64,000 nt of DNA from Stenurella melanura (taxonomy: Eukaryota; Arthropoda; Insecta; Coleoptera; Cerambycidae): positions 88,679,546 to 88,743,545 of the forward strand of contig OY757310.1 of the NCBI GenBank assembly GCA_963583905.1, in the 5' to 3' direction. Below the pieces are notes generated by a model. It had not been told where the DNA came from, ran no database searches, and saw only the letters and a list, made by a program, of their open reading frames with translations. Of the stretch, positions 54,901 through 64,000 are shown piece after piece. Both the position numbers and the translations under genes were made by a program. Positions within the stretch are counted from its first letter, which is position 1. Every line of letters starts with the position of its first letter.

Positions 54901-55920
54901 TCATGCCAATTAGCCAGAAATCCTATTATGTACGTTAGAGAAAATGGCGGATGAAAACATGGATTTTAAAAAATGGTGATTTCTCTGGAAATAATGGGAG
55001 TTAAAAGGCGTTCTAAGTCTCAAATTAATCAGAAATAATTATATTTTGTTGTGATAGTGGAGTGAATGAGGGATACCGGAAATCCGGCCTGGCACGGTTT
55101 GAAAGTTGGGTTTTCTGCGATAAAGTGAAAAACATCTATGTTCCAAAAAATTCATAACTGAATATATACATGGAATCAAAGCCCGTTCTAGGCCTCTATG
55201 GAAAGTGGGAGATTGGCTCTTTCCTCTGATACCAAATTGTATAGGGAAAATCGGAAATTCGGCTCTGCAGGTTCGAGATAAATGTGACAAATTTAAAAGT
55301 GTTAAAACGTAACCTAAAAAATTCTCAGACATGACTTTTTAAAACATTCATATTTTAATTAATACTTAATGTAGATGCTCAATCGTAGTCTCTATTTGAA
55401 AATTGAGATTGGCATTTTATCTACATGGTATATGCTCTTGGTTAAATCGAAAAGTTCGTGTAGTTCTGTGAGTATATAAAAAAGCCATAATTAAATAAGT
55501 ACTTGTAGTGAAAATGTTGGCGACGTCTCTATGGAAAGCAAAAGAATGTAACTTTATAGTGATATCAAGTTTCAACGAAAATATCGAAAATTCAGTTCAG
55601 TGGTGGGCGTGAGAAAAGTGCGTTTTCGGGACCTTTCAGTTTTAAACTAAAACGTCGAAAAACATGTAATCTCCAAACACTTATATCTCACTAAAAACTT
55701 GATGTAGAGGATCGCTCTAGGTCTCAATTTGAAAAAGGAGATTGGCATTTCATCTACGTAGTGGGTGCTCTGGGTTAAATTAAAAATTTTGTGTAGTTCT
55801 GTGCGAAATAAACATGGATGTTTTCGTAAAAATTGAAAAAGTTCATGACGAAAATACATGTGACGTTTCCCGGTTCCGCGTTTCAACATGGAAGTTTCTG
55901 TGTTCTGTCAAAAAAAATGT
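54900..55920. repeat. Degenerate direct repeats, three to four units
   Basis: Related phrases recur on the plus strand at about 55005, 55186, 55380 and 55711. They contain (G)TTCTAxGxCTC, GAGATTGGCxxTTxxTCT, and GTGTAGTTCTGTG. The two clearest units (55375-55495 and 55700-55820) align over about 120 bp. Spacing is irregular (roughly 180 to 330 bp). This resembles an old satellite or an element with internal repeats. Confidence 0.5.
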
Positions 55921-55959
55921 CTCATTGAGGAGATAGCTGACTTTCGTTAGTGAATTATA

Positions 55960-56115
55960 GGAAAACGCTCGAGTAATTAGGGCCCCTGCATATAAGGCGC
56001 AACGACGGCCGTCGTCCCGCGTTGATCGGTACCGGGCCTGACCCGCGAGAGCACGCGGTTCCGGAGCCTTTATCCGGTTTGGATCGCGAAGAGGAAGGGG
56101 CTCGCACCCATTGGA
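55960..56115. other. Short GC-rich block of unknown origin
   Basis: About 150 bases are strongly GC- and CpG-rich (for example GACGGCCGTCGTCCCGCG) in otherwise AT-rich DNA. They end at an ATTATATATTAATAATTA tract that probably marks the 3' tail of the minus-strand LINE next door. It may be a retroelement 3' or 5' UTR. No RNA or protein family was recognised. Confidence 0.4.
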
Positions 56116-56149
56116 TTTTATTATATATTAATAATTAATAATTACCAGC

Positions 56150-57870
56150 ACAATGGGGTTATATTTGCTGAGATTACAACTACTTATGTGTATGTCTTGC
56201 ACACTTCTGGTGGGGTAACTGTGAATATCATTTTTCGTTGTAAATTTGTTTAAATTTTTTTACGTAAGACGAGGAATTTCAAAAATGTAAATGCACGTCA
56301 TTATATTTTTATTTTAAATGTACCCTTATATGGATTCTCTATAGTTTAAATCAAATATTATTCTAAGAATTATCTTTTGCATTATAAAAACTATATTTGC
56401 CTCAGCCGATTGACCCCATATACTAATATTATAGCTGACTAAATAGACTAAAGAGCAATAACATATCCTCAATACATTAATATTTAATTCTTTATTAAAT
56501 TCAAAATGGCAAATATTGTCTTGAGTAACTAGCAACAGAGGGTATCTACTTGAGGAGTAAAACTTAACGTTGAGTCTATTACAAAGGCTAAGAGCATTAG
56601 ACGTAATATTTGTGAAATACAATAATACATTTTTGTTTAATGTCAATGATTAAAGAATTCTCAAAACACCAGCCTTCAAATTGTTTAATGACCATAGCAG
56701 TTATATTATTTAAGTGTTCAACTATATCACTGTGGATTATTACAGACGTGTCATCCGCATACATAAACACTTCGCCTTCTGTTATATAATCTGGTAAATC
56801 ATTAATGAAAATAAGAAATAAGAGTGGGCCAATAATAGAACCCCAAGCTGTCCCGATTTCTGTATTAACGGTATTAGACGCTCATTGACATTAAGATTTT
56901 TCGGTTATCTACATAAGAAGTTTCCGTTTATTTCTAGGAACTCCAGGAACTTCATATTATCTGAATCAACTGCGGAAGATACATCAAAAAACAGATTTTT
57001 AACTTTATCAAGGTAGTGGTATTTTTGAATAAATTCTAGAGTGGCTAGTTCTGTGGATTTATTATTTCTGTGGCCCAATTGACTATCAGTAAATAAATTA
57101 TTAGATTCTAAATGTAGATGTATTTTATTGGCAATTGCTTTCTCAGAAATTTTAGATAAATTATTTACTATTGTTCCTATGGTTTTCAACCATCTGATTT
57201 TTTCAGTAAGGGAATTACTTTACCTAATTACAAAATATCCGGAAACTGTCCAAGATTAATCGATAAATTAATAAGGTGTGCAAGAGAATCTGCTCTAACA
57301 TATTTACTAAGCGTTACTAGTCATATAGGTATTTCGTCAGTTGAATTTTTATTTTTCATATTACCTATTATATCGATAATTTCATCTCCTGTCACGGGTT
57401 CAACAGATATTGTGGGATTAATTGTTTTTCTAGATATTATATAATTGTTTAACATGTTATTTCCAAAATGATTATCTAGTTTATCCCTAACACACGAGGG
57501 GAAATAGTTAGCAAATATTTCACATATTTTTCCGTTATTTATTATTTCATTATTTATTTATATACCAGTTCTCATTTTCTCTTTTTGTGGGCCCCAATAC
57601 ATTATTAACAATGTGCCCTAAATTTTTATTTTTATTTGAATTTTCAATTAGGTTTATATTTATTTCCATTCTTATATTGGATATTTTTTATTAATACATT
57701 TTTTATAATTTGAAACAATCTCATTAGTGTAGGACAACCAGAATATTTTGCAATATAGTGGAGACAGTTTGTCTTTTAATTCTTGTTTAATTCTAAAATC
57801 ATTTTGAGTCTAGCTATTTTTTTTAATTACCAAACCTTTCTTTTTAGAGCTCATATTCAAATACCACTGG
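56150..57870 (-). pseudogene. CR1/jockey-like LINE relic, linker through reverse transcriptase
   Basis: The minus-strand order is NKNLGHIVNNVLGP (about 57630), EIFANYFPSCVRDKLDNHFG (about 57480-57540), GDEIIDIIGNMKNKNSTDEI (about 57330-57390), NLSKISEKAIANKIHLHLES (about 57100-57160), GHRNNKSTELATLEFI, LFFDVSSAVD, GPLLFLIFINDLPDYI (about 56790-56840), MYADDTSVI (about 56740-56765) and SIWGQSAEANIVFIMQKIIL (about 56370-56430). The YADD site is intact, and one frameshift and a few stops separate the blocks. It is the most complete LINE here, lacking the endonuclease. Confidence 0.75.
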
Positions 57871-58240
57871 AAGTACGCTAAAAATTCACAAAAGTAGTCG
57901 TAGCTGTTATGTTCTTTAGTAAATAGGTCAAATTCATTATAAAATAGGTTAGCAAAATGAAAGATATTTTATTCCGAAGAACATTTGCGTATTCTCTTAT
58001 GGTCCGAAACAGGGCTTGTGCAATAATTTTCTATTAGATTATAATTATGCAATTGTCCTTTATGATCTTTTGTGTTCCACAGTCAGCTGAAGTATTGCAA
58101 TATTCTCATTTAAGAATTTATGCCTTGCCCATGTTCTTAAAATAAGTTTCACATTCAATTAGATCTCTATATAGAATAAATATAAACAAATAGAATTTAA
58201 GAAAACAATCTTAGAGCACAAGTGAAATTTTAAGAATAGA
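57871..58240. other. AT-rich non-coding DNA
   Basis: Nothing is recognised. Confidence 0.35.
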
Positions 58241-58292
58241 TAATGCGATTCCTGGAGGTAGCTAGAAGCTTCGGTGTGACGCGGCCTTTGAA
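58241..58292 (-). mobile_element. Fragment of the second PLE terminal family
   Basis: On the minus strand, GCGTCACACCGAAGCTTC and CTACCTCCAGG match the region after the hammerhead-like core in the copies at 11.3 and 61.07 kb. It directly abuts the P1 repeat. Confidence 0.45.
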
Positions 58293-58650
58293 GATTTCAT
58301 GACAATGTAATCCATTAGAATGAAATTTTTTTAAGACAAGGTAGATAAATAAATTCATTTTAGGCCTTTGTTCTCATTTTTAACTGAATCATGACCGTAG
58401 GGGTTATGTAGATATCAGTTTAATCTGCATGGCCGTAGGGCACTGTGTGGATGCTAGTGTTAGAATGAGAATTTTCAAATAAGAAATTAAACAAATTCAT
58501 TTTAGGATTTTAATTTGCTAGCATAACCAGAATTCAGGTTATCGAAAGAATGCAAACATTTCATTAATATTTTTACACACAGTCTTTCTTTTAGTTCTCA
58601 GAGATAGTTATGTTTTTCTGCTCTTTGCAAAATCCTATAAAGAATATGTT
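58293..58650 (+). mobile_element. PLE-type repeat P1, copy 5 (no hammerhead region)
   Basis: Aligns closely with 41380-41735 of copy A, from CATGACAATGTAATCCATTA through GGCCGTAGGGCACTGTGTGG to CAAAATCCTATAAAGAATAT. The part with the ribozyme motif is not included. Confidence 0.7.
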
Positions 58651-58659
58651 TAAGTGCCT

Positions 58660-58880
58660 TTGAAGTAGTTTCCACAAACACCAAAATTTTTGAACACAAC
58701 ACTTGAATATCAACACTCGACGTGCGTTTCACCAACCACGTTAACATCATCAAGAGATAATCAAAACCCCCCGCATTCGCATTATCTCCCGATGATGACA
58801 ACGTGGTTGGTGAAACGCGCTCAATGTTGATATTCGAGTGTTGTATTCAACGGTTTTACTGTTTGTGGAAATTGCTCCAG
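58660..58880. mobile_element. Second PLE terminal family, inverted pair
   Basis: Left text TTTCCACAAACACCAAAATT...ATATCAACACTCGACG...GCGTTTCACCAACCACGTTA is mirrored on the right by CAACGTGGTTGGTGAAACGC...GTTGATATTCGAGTGTTG...TTTGTGGAAATTG. The right copy carries CCGATGA (58789-58795), a shortened CAAC/GTTG stem II and GAAACGCG, so it is hammerhead-like but degraded. Confidence 0.6.
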
Positions 58881-60170
58881 AGGCAGAATAATGCGTAACA
58901 ATTTCACTTTTGCCAGTCACCTTTTAGTAGAAAATCATTGTTTCAATGCCAATTTGTATATTTCACATACAGAAAACAAAGATACTGATACTCTGACCTT
59001 ATCCTCATTGTTGTAAACTTATAACCACTGAAATACTAAAAATGACACCGTTTTTGACGTAAATGGGATTTTGTCAATTAGATTATATGATGTCATGAGC
59101 AATATTAACTTAGAACTCTTATATAAATAATTAGTATTAGAAAAACAAATGCTTGTATCAACTTTCAGTTTGGCATCAAAAAGTGAACAATTTTACAGTC
59201 TGGCGACTATGCTAAAAAGACAACGAAACAGATGATATTGGTTAGGTCATCAGGCCATAACCCCGATCTCTACCTATTTCTATCAGCTGCATCTTAAACC
59301 CAAAATAATTTTAATTAGTTCCGATATTATTACAAAAAGTACACTTTTTATATAATCTTGACTAACACTGTTGCACCTATTAATAAAAGCAAGAACTTAT
59401 TAATGAAAGAAAATAAATATTACGGCAGTGCAATTAAAACCAGTTATATGACGTTTTATTTTAGTTATTAGATCTTGCACTTACTCTAAGTAAACTTTAA
59501 TTACACCAATTATTATTGATTTGGCATTAATAGTAGATAAATATAATAAATATAAATGTAGGTTTATGTTGTATTGCAGACAAGAATTAATGTGAATCAT
59601 AGTAGGAATTCCAATTCTCACCGTACATAAAGCCGAAACAGAAAGTGTTATATTATCGAGCACTACCTGACATTGGTAAATATTATATGATAATTAGTTT
59701 AAATCGCGTAATTACTAATTGCCAGTAATATATTAGTTAATAACTTGAGTTATGTTTAAGAAACACTACAAATAAGCGTTAATCCAAAAGAAAATATAAT
59801 CCATCATATCAACAGGTATCTTATTAATTATTATATTTAGCAAAGCACTCCTTTGAATTTACAGTATCACATGAGCGTCGTATAAATGCATAGACCCTAA
59901 ATAATGAATTTCATTTGGAATATACGAAAACAAATATATCTATATTTTTCAAAACGGAAGGCGTTGTGTCTTATCATTTATTTTATCATTCATTACTGTC
60001 TTGTTAGAAATGTCAAGATATCTTTTTGATTCAATTTGGCATATTCTATCTCCGTGCCGGAGCGTAGCGTACATATACGGTGTTTCCGTGACTATCTCAA
60101 GTTGAAGCAGATATTCTTTTAATTAATCAAATACTGTTGGTACTACTTGAGAACGTGTCACTTGCCCTCA
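58881..60170. other. AT-rich non-coding DNA
   Basis: No gene or repeat is recognised. Confidence 0.4.
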
Positions 60171-60236
60171 ACCAGCAAAGGTAGTTCCAAACGTACTTGG
60201 TTGCAAACATCTGCAATTAGGAATAGTTGAAATAAT

Positions 60237-60870
60237 TTGGAATTTGATATAAGACTCCAGAAATCTAAGATATATCCAGAGAGACCATTGTCCATTCCTC
60301 TGAATGAAGAAAGATTTAAAAAGGAGGGAGTCTCAATTAAGGATACATCTAAATGTAATGGTTGCCCTGTAAGTTTAGTTGATAAACTAGTTAGAAAACG
60401 TATATTTAAGGAAACCCTTCGGAACTCCTTGACATTTCAAACCGAACAAATTATCAAAGTAGGGCTTTTAAAAACTTAAATATTACAGTTGTTCGTATAT
60501 AGGGAAATAAATTGCAATGATTTCTAGACCAAATCCAAAGGTCTGGGATTTACGAAATTAGTTGTAAGGATTGTAATTTGTAGTACGTTGGACAAACCAA
60601 GCGTCCAGTTATAACTAGGTTCAAGGAACACATGACCATCTCAGATATGGAAGAAGTGAAAAGTCCGGTGTTGCCCAACGATAACGATCATAGAATAGAT
60701 ATCACTAATTTAAGGTTAACTAGAAACGAAACAGAAAAAAACAAATAATATACAGCGGGAAGCTCCTGAGAGATTAAAAATTGAAAAATGTAAACACAGT
60801 ATGAATAGTGGGAAAGGAGGACCCCAAATAGTCCGCTTTATTGGTTATTAGGTCAAGGTTCGTTGAACAG
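60237..60870 (+). pseudogene. Penelope-like element C-terminal region with GIY-YIG endonuclease
   Basis: GIYEISCKDCNL (from 60545), then an in-frame TAG at 60581-60583, then YVGQTKRPVITRFKEHMTIS and RIDITNLRLTRNE form a GIY-YIG domain with the CKDC spacing of PLE endonucleases. Catalytic tyrosines of GIY and YVG and the arginine of the helix (TRFKEH) are present. An upstream 80-codon frame (60237-60479; SKCNGCPVSLVDKLVRKRIF) may be the linker after the reverse transcriptase, but I do not recognise it. The reverse transcriptase is absent. The endonuclease would nick target DNA to prime element cDNA. Confidence 0.7.
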
Positions 60871-60954
60871 AGTTTTCGGTAGACATGAGAGGATTGGTTA
60901 AATTCGTTCAACCACGACAGTATTTAGCATAAATACAAGCTTGTTCTTTGTTGT

Positions 60955-61110
60955 ACTTTCATTTAAATCATCTCCCGATAATGCTAACGTGATGTACGAA
61001 ACACACATCAAGTGTTGTGTTCAAGAATTTTGGTGTTTGTGGAAACTACTTCTTCAGAGGTAGCGGCACACCGAAGTTTCCAGGCGATCCCCTCTAGGAT
61101 TGCATGAATT
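60955..61110 (+). mobile_element. PLE terminal repeat (second family) downstream of the endonuclease
   Basis: ATCTCCCGATAATGCTAACG, then GTACGAAACACACATCAAG, then TGTGTTCAAGAATTTTGGTG match the family at 11.2 and 58.8 kb. Here the first core box is CCGATAA and stem II no longer pairs. Its place about 90 bp after the endonuclease region supports the family being PLE termini. Confidence 0.6.
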
Positions 61111-64000
61111 GGCAAAGAGTGCCCCGACCAGCACTGTCACCTGACCTTACATCGATCAAATTTTTCCTCAGGGATTACTTAAAAAATTGGCGGGCGTTAT
61201 TTCGAACACTAACTTTAATATCATTTAATATAATTAAATAATTCACTTTCTGTTATTTTCCGATACGCATTTGTTTGTTTTCAGTATTGTTTGTACATTA
61301 AATTAAGATAATAGATTTTCTTTACAAAACGGTACGTTTTATGATAAATCTACCCTTGAGACTATAATTGTATCAGTGAGTGACAACGAAACTTTACAAT
61401 TGCCTTTGGTAAATGCGCTGTTTGGTGGTAGTATAATAAACATATAAGCGACTAATGATCTTTGGTGGTATTTTCCTAATATGCCCGAAAAACTTCAGCA
61501 GGAGGTGGAATTCATTCTAATTTTTTACTCTTATTATAATTTCTACCACAAAAGTTAAAAATAAATTTCATGTAGCAACGATAATTAAATTTAAACTTAT
61601 ATAAAATATTTTGTTAACACTTTAGGATAATTTTTCTGTTTTATAACAACAATAGATCTTAACTATTCAGTGTGAACTTTGTCATTCTTATATGGATGAA
61701 AGAGTAGTCACATGCCACTCACACCTGGGAGCGTATACAATGCGTAATTATATATTTAGTATTTGTTAATATGTTTTTCTACAGAAATCAAGAAACATTA
61801 CTCATTATTTGCTTTAGGTGTGCATGCATGTTTTTTATATCGTCGATACAGAGAGTCCCAAATAAACTTGAATACCTATTCGATTAACATTTTGCTCTAA
61901 TACGTTACAATGCCATTCTGTGATGTCGCTGAGATTAAGTACACAACCAATATTTTTCATTTTTCTTGTTCAAATAGGTGTCCACAATCGTCAACGTCCT
62001 ACAGCAACTCTTAATTGATTCATATTAGTTGATCGATTGATTGATTGATTGACTGATTAGTCAGTGTATGGTAGGCATTGCTGCCACTTGTATTCAATAT
62101 GGATGTTTTTATATACCGCCGGACTAGCTACATACGCCGGATTGGATATGGGACATGCTTGTTCCCAGCAGCAAGAGCCACACGACGCATGGTGTAGGAA
62201 TATAGAATGGGAACTCTATGTGTTTGTAAGATGCTTCTTTTAAATTTTCGTGCTTCTTCTAAGTTCTGTTTCCGAATCTAGCAGTGTGCACATCTTCCTG
62301 CCCGCTTTTATCCAGATATGGTTTCATGTTTCATAGAATATTATTGTTTTCGTTTCAACGTCCTGCATTTATGTGTCCATCTCGTTTGTTTGTCAATACA
62401 TACATTAGCTTGCTGTAAAAAGCACTTACCGTTTCACAGGTAAATAGCTACAGTGGAAGTGCAAGAAAGAGCCCTGAGAGACATTTGGGATGCTCTGGAT
62501 ATTAAGCAGATCTTAATTATTTTTACATGAAAAATATGTTTGTATTTGTAAATAAGTTTAATATATGGACCACGTGACAGTTGCTAGTTGAAACCTTTTC
62601 GTTGTGGGACCTGCCTTATGTTTAATACATTCTAATTTTAAGAAATGTAATTAGGATTAATAATTAATAAAGGTTGATAAGTTAATGCTACTATTAGAAC
62701 TTACCTTTTTTTTTCGTGTGTACATGTTACCAGCTTCCCTCACCGCTCTTTAGAATTATCACACTACTTGCACTAATTGTTTCACCCTTCTCAGAGACCA
62801 GCTTGTTGTTATTCACTGACGATGAGTTTATGGTGCACAGTTTATATTATATTGCTAGATGTTTGAGTCCCATTTTCAAGTTGTTTATACACGCATAAGG
62901 TAATGCTATATTCAAAGAAGATATCTTAATCAAATATCGACTATATGAAATAGCCAGACTCATGATAATTTATATTAGTGTATATGGAATTGTCCACGCT
63001 TCAATTCAACACAATTTCATACGATTTCTAATAGTCTAACCGAGTTTATTCAAAATTTTGTAGGAGCTGCAAAAACGCGCCTTCCTTCGACGCCATCTGA
63101 AATCCAACTCCCCTCAATTGATTCATTATAGCTCTACTAAAAATAAAATCTAACACCATTTCAAAGTAAAACTGATACATGGCCTAATCTACGTAACATT
63201 CGTTCGAATCTTACAGATACATTGAATATCGCAGTTTCAATATCTTGTACATCTTGCTAGTTTTGTGTGCTTAATCAAAAACCTAAATATTTTCCTCTCA
63301 AATGTTAATAAAATGCGTTTTATCTAAAAATAACAGTTTACACGCATTGGCGATAGCTCTGTAAGAAAGATGTGATTCAATGTATTCTACCATACCAATC
63401 TTTAATATCAGTTTACAAATGCTCCAAATTTGGCAAAAAAAATTAACTCTAGCAAAACTTATCATGTTTAATAGGTATGCGCATTCGGTAACACCCGACC
63501 GCAACTTTCATTAATTTCGCAATAGTTTTATTGATAACAGCTCAATAAAATTTTAAAATAAAATTGATAAATAACTTAACCTACGAAAGATTCTCTCGGA
63601 CCCATGCGATACATTACATATTATACAGTTTTTATGAAAAGATATGTCTTGTAAATCTTCGTATTTTATTTTGCTTAATCAAGAACCTTTGTAACATTTT
63701 GCTCTGAAATTATAATATAACGCAGTTTGTATCAAATGCCCCTTAGTTGTTTTAATAGTATGTTCTAGTTCTAATCAAATTATTAATCAGAAATATGTGA
63801 CCTAAGAGTACATTTCTAAATTTTTTGAATTTTATCGTATGATTTGCCAATCTTCCAGGTGGACTGCATTTTACATTTAAAATAATTTGCATAGTTTTGG
63901 TAAATAAAATAAACAATTCCCATGGTATTAATTGTCAATTCTCTCGCAAATTGTTGCAAACTGTTCTCTGGAGCTACGAAATCGAAGAAAACTAATTAGA
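61111..64000. other. AT-rich non-coding DNA to the end of the window
   Basis: A short (GATT)n run is at 62032-62055. A slightly GC-richer patch at about 62100-62300 may be an old coding relic, but no motif was recognised. Remaining open frames are short and unlike known proteins. Confidence 0.4.

Overview
This window looks like intergenic or intronic DNA from an arthropod, most likely an insect. It is very AT-rich and has no long host gene and no bacterial operon structure. Almost everything recognisable is a mobile element, and nearly all copies are decayed. Element types include Penelope-like elements (PLEs) with hammerhead-type motifs, several clades of non-LTR retrotransposon (LINE), DUF4817-type, piggyBac-like, Transib-like and Crypton-like DNA transposons, tRNA-derived SINEs, a 5S-related repeat, MITEs and foldback elements. 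No species can be named from sequence alone.

Layout. 1-8.2 kb: non-coding DNA around a DUF4817-type transposase relic (2.5-4.5 kb) that is split by a 1,188-bp element with terminal inverted repeats (TIRs). 8.2-9.2 kb: a PLE folded back on itself. 11.2 kb: a second PLE terminal family. 13.7-14.7 kb: a repeat carrying a GACA/GACC array. 15.7-16.6 kb: an R2/R4-type LINE. 17.9 kb: a MADF fragment. 18.2-24.7 kb: a pile-up of LINE fragments on both strands, including a nested LINE / TAA microsatellite / R4-type arrangement at 19.4-22 kb. 26.2-27.2 kb: another LINE. 29.5-30.4 kb: a Transib-like transposase relic. 33.35-33.66 kb: the best candidate for a host exon. 35.4-36.2 kb: a 5S-like repeat and a MITE.

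39.7-48.7 kb is the most structured part. It holds tRNA-SINE copies, a foldback repeat whose left arm carries a piggyBac-like element with TTAA duplications (itself invaded by a PLE repeat), several head-to-tail PLE repeat units, and a 2,445-bp near-perfect palindrome with two copies of a DUF4817 open reading frame. 49.4-54.9 kb holds a Crypton-like recombinase relic, LINE fragments and another foldback arm. 55-61.1 kb holds degenerate direct repeats, a GC-rich block, a LINE, PLE repeats and a PLE endonuclease relic. 61.1-64 kb is unannotated AT-rich DNA.

The genes do not work together as a pathway. The coherent story is one of nested insertions. The observations most worth following are the palindrome, the hammerhead-type motifs with paired stems in the PLE repeats, the piggyBac insertion whose empty site is preserved in the partner arm, and the exon-like block with one in-frame TGA.
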